Shown: in pieces, positions 1 to 7,465 of the stretch | Layout: each line of letters starts with the position of its first letter | Position numbering within the stretch: position 1 is the stretch's first letter | Assembly: GCA_023389745.1 (NCBI GenBank) | Contig: JAEWED010000057.1 | Location: forward strand, 1 to 32,373 | Reading direction: 5' to 3' | Origin: Actinomycetes bacterium | GTDB lineage: Bacteria; Actinomycetota; Acidimicrobiia; Acidimicrobiales; Microtrichaceae | Length of the DNA stretch: 32,373 nucleotides | The notes under the pieces: model-generated | Told to the model about the DNA's origin: nothing | The model's input: only the letters and a program-made list of their open reading frames with translations | The model's database searches: none | Program-made: the position numbers and the translations under genes

Positions 1-299
1 ACCGTCTGCACCAGCGACCGCACCGTGTCGTCCGACGCTGTCGTCGTGTCGGTGTCGGTGTCGGTCTCGGTGTCGGTGCCGGTGCCGATCTCCGGGGCCG
101 TCGGCAGCGCAGCGTCGTCGTCGTGGAGGTCGCCCTCGGGGCCTGCACGGTCGAGGTGCGCCGGGGGATCAGGTGTGGCGATCGGCTCGACCGTCGCGCT
201 GCGGGCGTCGTCGTCCCCGTCGGTGCACGACGTTCCGCCGGCTGCGGCGAGGACGAGGCACAACACGACGACGGGCCGGACGACAGGAGATCGGTGCAC
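1..299 (-). CDS. Putative lipoprotein, N-terminal part (runs off the left edge)
   Basis: The reading frame opens at a GTG at 299 and stays open to base 1, so only about 99 N-terminal codons are present. The first residues include HRSPVVRPVVVLCLVLAAAG followed by GTSC: a basic n-region, a hydrophobic core and a lipobox-like Cys near residue 25, so the product is probably a lipid-anchored exported protein. After the Cys comes an Asp-rich low-complexity stretch ending in alternating Thr-Asp residues (GTDTETDTDTD), typical of a linker between anchor and outer domain. The functional domain lies outside the window, so no function can be given. An in-frame stop at about 315-317 rules out an upstream start. 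The gene diverges from the FGGY kinase gene. Confidence 0.6.
   Translation of the reverse strand, partial: MHRSPVVRPVVVLCLVLAAAGGTSCTDGDDDARSATVEPIATPDPPAHLDRAGPEGDLHDDDAALPTAPEIGTGTDTETDTDTDTTTASDDTVRSLVQT
46..90. repeat. 6-bp low-complexity repeat (GTCGGT-type)
   Basis: Near-tandem GTGTCG/GTCTCG/GTGCCG hexamers. On the minus strand they encode the Thr-Asp/Gly-Thr linker of the truncated lipoprotein. The array looks like a coding microsatellite, since the hexamer period keeps the frame. Confidence 0.6.
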
Positions 300-306
300 G
301 GCGAAG

Positions 307-335
307 AGTCTGCATCATGAAAGGCAACAGAACAA
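307..335 (-). promoter_or_regulatory. Candidate promoter for the left-edge lipoprotein gene
   Basis: Read on the minus strand: TTGTTC (335-330), a 17-base spacer, then CAGACT (312-307), which ends 7 bases before the GTG at 299. The -10 lacks the usual first T but keeps A2 and T6. No Shine-Dalgarno sequence is visible, so a leaderless start fits. Confidence 0.35.
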
Positions 336-388
336 CACCAAAGTGCATCAGAGGTGGCGAAGCGTCGAACGACTCGTGCCCCCGCCGG

Positions 389-394
389 TAGGGT
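389..394 (+). promoter_or_regulatory. Candidate -10 box (TAGGGT) of the FGGY kinase gene
   Basis: TAGGGT would place the transcript start near 401, giving a leader of about 50 bases that contains GGAGGAA at 444-450, just before the GTG start. No good -35 is visible. Confidence 0.3.
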
Positions 395-453
395 CCGTCG
401 GCGGCGAGCGACGCTCGGGGACGCAGGCGCTCGGGGACGCAGTGGAGGAAGTC

Positions 454-2031
454 GTGAGCGGACACGTGCTGACCATCGATCTGGGGACGTCCGGTCCCAA
501 GACGGCGATCTTCACGCTCGACGGTGAGTACGTCGACGGCGAGTTCGAACCGGTCGAGCTCCTGCTCACCGAGGACGGCGGCGCGGAGCAGCGTCCCGCG
601 GACTGGTGGGCCGGCGTCGTTGCCGGCGTGCGTCGCCTCGCCGACCGGGGAGCGCTCCCGACATCGGGGATCGAGGCGATCTCGGTCACCTCGCAGTGGT
701 CGGGCACGGTCCCCGTCGACGTCGATGGCCGGCCGGTGTGCAACTCGGTGATCTGGATGGACTCACGAGGTGCCACCGACATCGCCCGCGTCGTGGGTGG
801 ACCGGTCAAGGTGCAGGGCTACGACCCCCGCAAGCTGCGTCGATGGATCAGCCTGACCGGCGGTGTGCCCTCGCTGTCGGGCAAGGACCCGATCGCCCAC
901 ATCCACTGGCTGCGGCGGACCCGACCCGAGCTCAACGCCGTGACCGACATGTACCTCGAGCCGAAGGACTGGCTGAACCTGCAGCTCACCGGGGTGCGCG
1001 TCGCCACGTACGACTCGATCGTGATGACCTGGGTCACCAACAACCGGGACCCGTCGCACGTCTGCTACAGCCAGGAGCTGCTCGACCTCGCCGGCATCGA
1101 GCGTCGCTGGATGCCCGACCTGGTCGCGGCGACGTCGGTCATCGGGTTCCTCACGCAGACCGCGGCGGACGAGCTCGGCCTGCCCGCCGGCATCCCCGTG
1201 ATCGGCGGAACCCCTGACGTGCAGTCCGCCGCCGTCGGGTCCGGCGCCACCGAGGACTACGAGGGGCACCTCTACCTCGGCACCTCGTCGTGGCTGTCGT
1301 GCCACGTGCCGTTCAAGAAGACCGACGCGCTCCGCGGCGTCGCGTCGCTGCCCAGCCCGCTGCCCGGGCGCTACTTCGTGGCCAACGAGCAGGAGACCGC
1401 GGGCGCCTGCCTCAACTGGCTGCGCGACCGCGTGCTCTACTCAGACGACGAGCTGCGCGAGCAGCCCGCTCCCGAGGACGTCTTCGCCCGCATCGACCGC
1501 GTCGCAGCGGCGAGCCCGCCCGGTGCCAACGGCGTGGTCTTCACGCCGTGGCTCAACGGTGAGCGAACCCCCGTCGACGACCACACCATCCGTGGGGGCT
1601 GGCACAACGTCTCGCTGCGGACCGACCGCGCCGACATGGTGCGAGCGGTACTCGAGGGTGTCGCCTTCAACTCCCGCTGGTTGCTCGACGCCGTCGAGCG
1701 CTTCACGGGCCGGCCGTTCCCGTGGATCAACGTCGTCGGAGGAGGCGGCAACTCCGCGGTGTGGGCGCAGATCCACGCGGACGTGATGGACCGACCCATC
1801 CGTCGTGTCGAGCATCCGATCCGGGCCAACGCACGCGGCGCCGCGCTGCTCGCCGGAGTGGCGCTCGGGCGGGTCGACGTCGCGGACCTGGGCGCCAAGG
1901 TGAAGGTCGTCGAGGTGCACGAACCGGACCCCGCCAACCGCGCCGAGTACGACCGGCTCTACGGCGCGTACCGCTCGATCTACAAGTCGAACAAGGGCAT
2001 CCACCGCCGCCTCAACCGCCACCTCGGCTGA
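454..2031 (+). CDS. FGGY-family carbohydrate kinase (xylulokinase-like)
   Basis: Predicted 525-residue cytosolic kinase that would phosphorylate a sugar or sugar alcohol with ATP. The N-terminal phosphate-binding motif LTIDLGTSGPKTAIF is at residues 6-20. GGTPDVQSAAVG carries the expected catalytic Asp near residue 255. YLGTSSW, and the C-terminal VVGGGGNSAVWAQIHADV with the following RANARGAALLAG, match FGGY domain II. The length is normal for the family. The frame extends upstream to base 25, but that part translates to low-complexity Ser/Arg sequence; the GTG at 454 is preceded by GGAGGAA and opens directly on the kinase fold. The substrate cannot be read from the sequence: xylulose is the closest guess, but gluconate, ribulose or glycerol relatives remain possible. 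No isomerase or transporter lies beside it. Confidence 0.85.
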   Translation: MSGHVLTIDLGTSGPKTAIFTLDGEYVDGEFEPVELLLTEDGGAEQRPADWWAGVVAGVRRLADRGALPTSGIEAISVTSQWSGTVPVDVDGRPVCNSVIWMDSRGATDIARVVGGPVKVQGYDPRKLRRWISLTGGVPSLSGKDPIAHIHWLRRTRPELNAVTDMYLEPKDWLNLQLTGVRVATYDSIVMTWVTNNRDPSHVCYSQELLDLAGIERRWMPDLVAATSVIGFLTQTAADELGLPAGIPVIGGTPDVQSAAVGSGATEDYEGHLYLGTSSWLSCHVPFKKTDALRGVASLPSPLPGRYFVANEQETAGACLNWLRDRVLYSDDELREQPAPEDVFARIDRVAAASPPGANGVVFTPWLNGERTPVDDHTIRGGWHNVSLRTDRADMVRAVLEGVAFNSRWLLDAVERFTGRPFPWINVVGGGGNSAVWAQIHADVMDRPIRRVEHPIRANARGAALLAGVALGRVDVADLGAKVKVVEVHEPDPANRAEYDRLYGAYRSIYKSNKGIHRRLNRHLG

Positions 2032-2378
2032 GCGCGCTCGGGAAGCGAATCACGAGTCAACTTCTTGACCTGTCAGGGGTCGAGGAGCATCGTGGCCTGC
2101 AGGGGACATCAGCCTCCATCAGGTCCGAACCGGCGGAGTTCGCCGGCGGGGACCGCCGAACCGACCGCCCATCGAGCGCTGGACTGCGAATCGACGGATG
2201 CGCCTGCAGGACGTCACCGAGGATGCTCGGGGACGGAGCACGCCACCGGGTTCGCCCGCACGAGCAGCGTCGTGGGCGGTCGGGTCGCGCTCCACAGCGG
2301 TCGCGCTGCCCGGCGTCCACACGGCGGCTGTTCCGACGAGCGGAATCGGGACGGTGCGTCGATAGCGTGGTCGTTGCC
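2032..2378. other. Intergenic stretch, no gene recognised
   Basis: About 350 bases with no convincing coding frame. A weak hairpin (GTCAA-CTTC-TTGAC at 2056-2069, overlapping CTTGACC/GGTCGAG at 2064-2084) follows the kinase stop and may end its transcript, but there is no T-run. Confidence 0.4.
2363..2368 (+). promoter_or_regulatory. Candidate -10 box (TAGCGT) of the small lipoprotein gene
   Basis: TAGCGT ends 10 bases before the GTG at 2379, and no Shine-Dalgarno is seen between them, so a leaderless or nearly leaderless transcript is likely. Confidence 0.35.
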
Positions 2379-2924
2379 GTGCTCGACCGCTCCCACCGTT
2401 CCCCTCGACCCGACGACCGCCGATCCGCCCGGGGCGCTCGACGGCCCGTGACCGCTGCGCTGATCGTCGCGGGGCTCACGACGGCGCTGCTCGGCTGCGG
2501 CTCCGGCGACGAACCCGACCGTTCGACGACCACGACCGTGGACGGGGATGCCTGGGTCGCCGACCTCGAGGCCGACTGCGCCTCGCTCAACGACGAGTTC
2601 GCCCACCTCGCGACGAGCGACCCCGCCGACGCCGACGAGGCCGTCGCCTACGCCGACGAGGTCGACGAGTTCGCCGAGGCCATGGAAGCCGTGCTCCGCG
2701 ACGCCGCGACGCGAGTTCCCGCGGGTGACCCGCGGTCGGCCGAGCTGGATGCCCTGCTCGAACGGACCGTCGAGCTCGAGCACGAGACGACGACCCTCGC
2801 CGAGGCCGCGGCGTCGGGCGACACCGCGGCGATCGACGCCGCGACGGCAGAGGTCACCCGCCTGGGCACCGAGATCAACGAGCTGGTCGAGGCGCTCGAC
2901 GTCAGCTCGTGCGGGGGCTTCTGA
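2379..2924 (+). CDS. Small lipoprotein of unknown function
   Basis: Predicted 181-residue exported protein. An Arg-rich n-region is followed by the hydrophobic stretch VTAALIVAGLTTALLGC with lipobox LLGC (Cys at about residue 40), then a Thr-rich linker and an Asp/Glu/Ala-rich, probably helical body that may form a coiled coil. I recognise no named family. Starts at 2367, 2379 and 2448 share the frame. 2448 leaves no positively charged n-region, and 2367 overlaps the proposed -10, so 2379 is preferred. A single Cys lies near the C-terminus (SSCGGF). The gene converges on the crotonase-family gene. Confidence 0.6.
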   Translation: MLDRSHRSPRPDDRRSARGARRPVTAALIVAGLTTALLGCGSGDEPDRSTTTTVDGDAWVADLEADCASLNDEFAHLATSDPADADEAVAYADEVDEFAEAMEAVLRDAATRVPAGDPRSAELDALLERTVELEHETTTLAEAAASGDTAAIDAATAEVTRLGTEINELVEALDVSSCGGF

Positions 2925-2972
2925 GCGATCAGGAGCGGAGCCGACCCAGCCCCGCGTCACCGGATCCCCGGA

Positions 2973-3803
2973 TCACCAGCCGCGGAACTCCGGGGCGCGG
3001 CGCTCGCGGAACGCGTCGAGGCCCTCGGCGAAGTCGCCGGACGCGGTGAGCAGGTCCTGTGCGAACGCCTCTTCCTCGAACGCCGTGTGCCGGCTCGACT
3101 CGAAGGAGCGGTTCACCAACCACTTGGTGAGCGCGAGCGCCTTGGTCGGTGCCTGCGCGAGACGACCGGCGATCTCGTCGACCGTGCCGGCCAGCTCTGC
3201 GCCGGGCACCACCCGGTTGGCGATGCCGAGCTGCTCGCAGCGTGCCGCGGGCACGTCGTCGGCGAGGAACATGAGCTCCTTGGTGATCTGCGGGCCGACG
3301 ATGCGCGGCAGCAGGTAGGCGCCGCCCGCGTCGGGCATGATGCCGCGCTTCACGAACACCTCGACCAGCTTGGCGTGGTCGGCCATCACCACCAGGTCAC
3401 AGGCGAGCACGAGATGCGCGCCGCCGCCGGCAGCGGTGCCGTTGACCGCAGCGATGACGGGCTTGTCGCAGTCGAGGATCGAGGCGACCAGCCGCTGCCA
3501 CCCGCGCTTGATCAGGCGTGCCGCGTCGCCCACCGATCGGTCGGGCGCGCCCTCGGGGATCGGTGGGGTCGGCTTCTGCGGTCCGCCCAGGTTGGCCCCG
3601 GTGCAGAAGTGGCGTTCGCCGGCACCGGTGAACACGATGCAGCGCACCGCGAGGTCCGACGACGCCCACTCGAACCAGTCGGTCAACTGGTCGCGCATCA
3701 TCGCGTTGAGGGAGTTTCCCTGGTCCGCCGCGTTGATCGTGATCCTGGCGATCCCGTCGGTCACCTCGTAGGTGACGAGTTCTTCGGTGGGGGTGTCGCT
3801 CAT
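2973..3803 (-). CDS. Enoyl-CoA hydratase/isomerase (crotonase superfamily)
   Basis: 276-residue cytosolic enzyme acting on an acyl-CoA thioester. Two oxyanion-hole segments are visible: GAGERHFCTGANLGG near residues 60-75 and TAAGGGAHLVLACDLVV near 125-140. The active-site loop VKRGIMPDAGGAYLLPRIVG has Asp where classical enoyl-CoA hydratases carry the second Glu, as in PaaG-type isomerases, so an isomerase or another crotonase activity is at least as likely as hydration. The ATG is preceded by GAGGAG (minus strand, 3812-3807) at normal spacing. It lies 55 bases downstream of the ATP-grasp gene on the same strand, with its own possible -10 (TAGCGT, 3845-3840), so it may be partly co-transcribed. 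The substrate is not determinable. Confidence 0.85.
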   Translation of the reverse strand: MSDTPTEELVTYEVTDGIARITINAADQGNSLNAMMRDQLTDWFEWASSDLAVRCIVFTGAGERHFCTGANLGGPQKPTPPIPEGAPDRSVGDAARLIKRGWQRLVASILDCDKPVIAAVNGTAAGGGAHLVLACDLVVMADHAKLVEVFVKRGIMPDAGGAYLLPRIVGPQITKELMFLADDVPAARCEQLGIANRVVPGAELAGTVDEIAGRLAQAPTKALALTKWLVNRSFESSRHTAFEEEAFAQDLLTASGDFAEGLDAFRERRAPEFRGW

Positions 3804-3839
3804 GGTCTCCTCGATCCCTCGGCGCCGGTCGGCCGGGAC

Positions 3840-3845
3840 ACGCTA
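3840..3845 (-). promoter_or_regulatory. Candidate -10 box (TAGCGT, minus strand) of the crotonase gene
   Basis: A transcript start near 3833 would give a leader of about 30 bases containing GAGGAG, in contrast to the leaderless genes nearby. Confidence 0.3.
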
Positions 3846-3858
3846 GTGGTGCCCGGAG

Positions 3859-4794
3859 TCACGCCCAGCCACGGATGGCCCGGACCACCTCGGGGACCGA
3901 GGCCGGCGAGGTCCAGAGGAAGAACGACGGCTCGGCGAGCTCGAGCTCGAGCAGCACCGGCGCCCCGTCGTCGTCGTGGAGCACGTCGACCCGCGCGTAG
4001 CGGGGCACGACGCCGTCGAGGATCTCGGTCGCGACCGACACCACGGAGTCGGCGAGCGCGAGCTCGTCGTCGGTGGCCGTGGTCGCCGAGATCTGCTCGA
4101 CCGCGAAGAGCCCGTCGACGTCCGCCGGGCCGTCGAGCAGCAGCGCGCCCTTCCGGAAGGCGTGGCTGAAGGCGCCGTCGATGAGGACCATGCCGGTCTC
4201 GCCCCGTTCGTCCACCGACGAGATGTAGGGCTGCACCATGACGTCGCGGCCCTCGCCGAGCACCCGCAGCGCGTGCCCGATCGCGTCGTCGAGCTGATCC
4301 TCGGCGTAGCGGGCGGTGTCCTTCGAGCCTGCGGACACGGTGGGCTTCACCACCAGCTCGCGGCGGTCGTCCGCCGCGGTGTCGAGCAGCTCGACGAGCA
4401 CGCGGCGGACCTCGTCGGCAGCGGGGGCGTCGTCAGCGAGCAGGAACGACGTGGCGACCACCGCGACACCTCGCTGCGCCAGGTCGGCGAGGTAGCGCTT
4501 GTCGGTGTTCCAGCGGATCGTGGCCGCGGGGTTGACGACGGTCGTGAGCGGATCGATCCGATCGATCCACTCGAGGAACTCCTGGTGGCGGTCGGTGTAG
4601 TCCCAGGTCGACCGGAGGACCACCAGGTCGAACGTGGACCAGTCGACGGTCGGGTCGTCCCACACGGCGGGCACGGCGTCGATGCCGTCGGCGATCAGCG
4701 CGGACAGCAGGACGGGCCCGTCGTCGTCGACGTCCCACGCCCCGGTCGAGGTGGCCAACGCCACGGAGATGCGCTTCGGGCCTTCAGCTGCCAT
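3859..4794 (-). CDS. ATP-grasp domain protein
   Basis: 311 residues. The N-terminal part has a pre-ATP-grasp alpha/beta layout (LVVLRSTWDYTDRHQEFLEW). The central domain carries an ATP-binding Lys in ELVVKPTVSAGSKDTARY, then VMVQPYISSVDERGETGMVLI and a C-terminal RVDVLHDDDGAPVLLELELAEP, which supplies the acidic metal ligands of the grasp fold. Such enzymes ligate a carboxylate to an amine or thiol through an acyl-phosphate. It resembles RimK/glutathione-synthetase-like stand-alone ligases, but the substrates are unknown. TAGCGT lies 7 bases before the ATG with no Shine-Dalgarno, indicating a leaderless start. It sits between the beta-propeller lipoprotein and the crotonase on the same strand; no shared pathway is evident. 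Confidence 0.75.
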   Translation of the reverse strand: MAAEGPKRISVALATSTGAWDVDDDGPVLLSALIADGIDAVPAVWDDPTVDWSTFDLVVLRSTWDYTDRHQEFLEWIDRIDPLTTVVNPAATIRWNTDKRYLADLAQRGVAVVATSFLLADDAPAADEVRRVLVELLDTAADDRRELVVKPTVSAGSKDTARYAEDQLDDAIGHALRVLGEGRDVMVQPYISSVDERGETGMVLIDGAFSHAFRKGALLLDGPADVDGLFAVEQISATTATDDELALADSVVSVATEILDGVVPRYARVDVLHDDDGAPVLLELELAEPSFFLWTSPASVPEVVRAIRGWA

Positions 4795-4801
4795 GGTCCG
4801 G

Positions 4802-4807
4802 ACGCTA
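4802..4807 (-). promoter_or_regulatory. -10 box (TAGCGT) for a leaderless ATP-grasp mRNA
   Basis: Minus-strand TAGCGT ends 7 bases before the ATG at 4794, putting the transcript start at or next to the start codon. Confidence 0.5.
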
Positions 4808-4854
4808 CCGGCGAACCGGCGGTCGTCGGGAACGAGCGTCTCGGACCGACCGGT

Positions 4855-6345
4855 TCAGACGGAGCTGGCTGCGCCGCCGCCCGCCGACGCGAGCGGGAAG
4901 GCGACGAGGATGCCGTCGATCCCGCCATTGGGGGGCGTGTCGGCGAACTGGCCGGTGGTGGTGCCGGACACGACGAGCAGGCCGTCCTCGGTGGTGGTGA
5001 TGCCCGTCGACCGGTCGTCGCCCTCGGTGCCGAGGCGGGAGCTCCAGAGCAGCTCGCCGGTCACGGCGTCGAGTGCCGTGAGGAAGAGGTCGGTCGCTCC
5101 GCCGGGGCCGCCGTCCCCTTCGAGCAGGGTGCCGAAGCCGCCGTCGGTGGTCCCGGTGACGTACACGATGGAGCCGTCCGCGACGATGCCGGTGACCGTC
5201 TCGGCGCCGGCGGAACCGAACTGCGCGATCCACTGCAGCCTGCCGTCGGTGCCGAACGCTCCGACCATCGCATCGCTGCCACCGAGCGCGACGCCGGGCC
5301 CGGCGCCGTCGAGGTCGCCGTCGGTGGTGCCGCCGGCGAGGAACTGCTCCGTTCCTCGCCGCGCCTCGCCGGTGGTCGTCACGCTCGAGAAGCTGTCGGA
5401 GGCGGCCGAGCCCAGCTGGGTCACCCACCGCTGGTTGCCGGTCGCGTCGAAGCGCGAGATCCAGGCGTCTCGTCCGCCGTTGGACGCACCTTCGAGGTCG
5501 CCGTCGGTGAAGCCGACCAGGATGCCGTCGGCATCCTCGGTCGTCGTCACACCGAGCGCGCCGTCCTCGAACGGCGTGCCGAACTGGCGAGCCCACAACG
5601 GACGGCCGGTGTCGTCGGTCTGCAGCGCGAGCGCGTCGCCGCCACCGAGCCCACGTCCCGACGGATCCTCGGCGCCGGGGAGCACTCCGCTGAGGGTGCC
5701 CGAGGCGTAGGCGACCGGCTCGTCGTCGGCGAGCGCGACGCCCGTGACCCGCTCGGCGTCGGACCCGCCCAGCTGCTGGATGTCGCCGAGCACGGCGGTG
5801 TCGTCGGTCGGACCGCACCAGGCGTCCTGTCCGCCGGCAGCACCGACGCCGAACGCGCCGTCGGTGGCGCCGCACACCACGACCGCCTGCTCGTTGGCCC
5901 CGACACCGGTCGCCTCGTCGGCGCCCGGTGACCCGGCGAGCTCTGCCGCGACGATCTCGCCGGCGGTCGTGACCACCGCGACCACGACGTCGCTCGTGCC
6001 GGCAACGGGGCTGCCGAGCCCGGCGGTGGAGTCGCCGACCGCGACGACGGCCGCCTGGTGGCCGACGACCGCCTGCAGCCGGTCGTCGCCCGGTCCGCCG
6101 ACCTGCAGCTTCCACGCGACGGGCAGCGGCTCGGGCGGTTCAGGGGTGGTCGTCCTCGGGGCGAGCGAGTCGCGGGGGACGGTGGTGGTCGTGTTGTTCT
6201 CGGGCAGCGTCACCGTCGCCGGCTCGTCCTCGTCGAACGAGCAGCCCGACAGCACCAGCGCGCCGAGCAGGCCGATCGCGGCTGCGGCGCGGCCCGGGTG
6301 GCGTCGCATCGTCGTGCGGGCGTCTCGGGCGTGCGGCTCGGTCAC
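4855..6345 (-). CDS. Beta-propeller (SBBP-type repeat) lipoprotein
   Basis: Predicted 496-residue exported protein. The signal is RRHPGRAAAAIGLLGALVLS followed by Gly-Cys (lipobox LSGC, Cys35), then a Thr/Pro linker. The rest is a series of about seven or eight repeats of 45-55 residues pairing a strand such as GRLQWIAQFGSAG with VTGIV..GSIVYVTGTTDG and GGSDAMVGAFG. This is the pattern of SBBP or PQQ-like beta-propellers, in which each blade reads as data, location and offset. Members are usually extracellular and of unknown role. The start used is a GTG with GAGAGGA about 11 bases upstream; an ATG at 6309 (residue 13) is a reasonable alternative and would still give a complete signal peptide. 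The gene diverges from the GYF-like gene. Confidence 0.7.
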   Translation of the reverse strand: MTEPHARDARTTMRRHPGRAAAAIGLLGALVLSGCSFDEDEPATVTLPENNTTTTVPRDSLAPRTTTPEPPEPLPVAWKLQVGGPGDDRLQAVVGHQAAVVAVGDSTAGLGSPVAGTSDVVVAVVTTAGEIVAAELAGSPGADEATGVGANEQAVVVCGATDGAFGVGAAGGQDAWCGPTDDTAVLGDIQQLGGSDAERVTGVALADDEPVAYASGTLSGVLPGAEDPSGRGLGGGDALALQTDDTGRPLWARQFGTPFEDGALGVTTTEDADGILVGFTDGDLEGASNGGRDAWISRFDATGNQRWVTQLGSAASDSFSSVTTTGEARRGTEQFLAGGTTDGDLDGAGPGVALGGSDAMVGAFGTDGRLQWIAQFGSAGAETVTGIVADGSIVYVTGTTDGGFGTLLEGDGGPGGATDLFLTALDAVTGELLWSSRLGTEGDDRSTGITTTEDGLLVVSGTTTGQFADTPPNGGIDGILVAFPLASAGGGAASSV

Positions 6346-6468
6346 TGGTTCGGGGTCCTCTCTGCGGTGGTCGTCGCCGGCCGGTCGCCGGGCGGGACTG
6401 CAGTCTCCCAGCCGACGCCACGCCGTGCACCGCGCCGGTCATCACTCGCGGAGCACCCACTCATGTGG

Positions 6469-6474
6469 CACCAT
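6469..6474 (+). promoter_or_regulatory. Weak -10-like box (CACCAT) before the GYF-like gene
   Basis: It ends 6 bases before ATG 6481, matching the leaderless spacing seen elsewhere, but the first T of TANNNT is missing. Speculative. Confidence 0.2.
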
Positions 6475-6480
6475 CGCGAG

Positions 6481-7434
6481 ATGAGCGATCTGCCACCCCT
6501 CGACCAGCCGCAGGCCCATGTCGTGGTCGGACCGAACGACCAGCGTGGACCCTACGCACTCGAGCTCCTGATCAGCGAGGTCATCGCAGGTCGACTCAGC
6601 GACGAGACGCCGGTCTGGTGGCCCGGACTGCCGGACTGGACGACGATGGGCGCGCACCCGGGAGTGGCCGCCGAGCTGCAGCGTCGACGTGCGCCCGAGC
6701 CGGCACCCACGCCCGGCTGGGCGGACCCCGCCGCGCAGCCCGTTCCCGCCGAGGCACAGCCGGCTCACGCCGCACCGGCAGGCACCACGACCGCCGACCC
6801 GTTCGCACCGCCGACGGCGGCAGAGGACGACATCGAGGACGCCGTCGTCGTCGAGGACGCGATCGTCGTCACCGACACCGTGATCGTCGAGGACGGCCAG
6901 GTCGTCGCCGAGGCCGTCGCCGTCACCGCGATCGAGCCGCACCACGCCGAGGCCTACTCGGGCCTGGTCGCTCGCAGCGCCGCCCGCGCCCAGGTGCGCG
7001 AGCGCGTCGACGCGATCGACGAGTCGATCGTGACCACCGTGATCGAGGCTGCGGCCGATCGTGGCTTCGAGCTGACCGAGCGCGCGGATGTCGACCGCGG
7101 TCACGAGCTCCGCTTCGATGCGACCTCGGGTGACCTGCTGGTCATCTCGCTCGGCCGGGTGTCCGCGACCAGCATCGACGAGATCCGCGGCGAGCACCTC
7201 CCGCTCACCGTGTCCTACCGCTCCGGTGCGTTCGAGGGTGGCGCCGACGCGGGTTCCGGTGCCCACGGCGAGGTCCGGATCGTGTCCGACGAGTGGACCG
7301 GTCAGGCGACCAGCACCGTGTCGCTGTTCCTCGGGGTGGGCGACTACTTCTCGGAGTCCCTCGAGCTCGACCGTGACGGTCTGGTGCTCGACATCGTCGC
7401 GACCATCGCGACGGTCCAGCAGCGACTCTCCTGA
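6481..7434 (+). CDS. GYF_2-like domain protein of unknown function
   Basis: 317 residues. The N-terminus (about residues 12-60) reads HVVVGPNDQRGPYALELLIS ... WWPGLPDW, the layout of the GYF_2/DUF4339 module (a G-P turn, an x-x-G-P-Y core, then a hydrophobic W-x-G-x-x-x-W strand), a putative peptide-binding domain. Residues of about 65-160 are a Pro/Ala-rich then Glu/Asp/Val-rich disordered linker. The C-terminal 150 residues form a compact alpha/beta-looking domain that I do not recognise (ADRGFELTERADVDRGHELR region, ending in a helix). There is no signal peptide or membrane segment, so it is probably cytosolic. ATG 6481 is preferred over ATG 6463 because it starts next to the domain. Confidence 0.6.
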   Translation: MSDLPPLDQPQAHVVVGPNDQRGPYALELLISEVIAGRLSDETPVWWPGLPDWTTMGAHPGVAAELQRRRAPEPAPTPGWADPAAQPVPAEAQPAHAAPAGTTTADPFAPPTAAEDDIEDAVVVEDAIVVTDTVIVEDGQVVAEAVAVTAIEPHHAEAYSGLVARSAARAQVRERVDAIDESIVTTVIEAAADRGFELTERADVDRGHELRFDATSGDLLVISLGRVSATSIDEIRGEHLPLTVSYRSGAFEGGADAGSGAHGEVRIVSDEWTGQATSTVSLFLGVGDYFSESLELDRDGLVLDIVATIATVQQRLS

Positions 7435-7438
7435 ACCC

Positions 7439-7462
7439 CGCTCGTCGGTCGACCGACGAGCG
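7439..7462. terminator. Bidirectional terminator hairpin (24-bp perfect palindrome)
   Basis: Bases 7439-7450 are the exact reverse complement of 7451-7462 (CGCTCGTCGGTC and its complement). It sits exactly between the stop codons of two convergent genes (7434 and 7466), so it most likely ends both transcripts. No T-run follows, as is common in GC-rich actinobacteria. Confidence 0.65.
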
Positions 7463-7465
7463 CTC

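Noticed and set aside
25..453. N-terminal extension of the FGGY kinase to base 25
   Set aside because: Translates to Ser/Val/Arg low complexity and crosses a better-supported divergent lipoprotein gene; the GTG at 454 has its own ribosome binding site and starts on the kinase fold.
1722..2378. Upstream extension of the small lipoprotein frame into the kinase gene
   Set aside because: Arg-rich nonsense-like translation that would bury the signal peptide in mid-protein.
2973..3803. Assigning the crotonase-family gene to a specific pathway step such as mesaconyl-CoA hydration
   Set aside because: Mesaconyl-CoA hydratase belongs to the MaoC-like hotdog fold, not the crotonase fold; the active-site Asp also leaves hydratase versus isomerase open.
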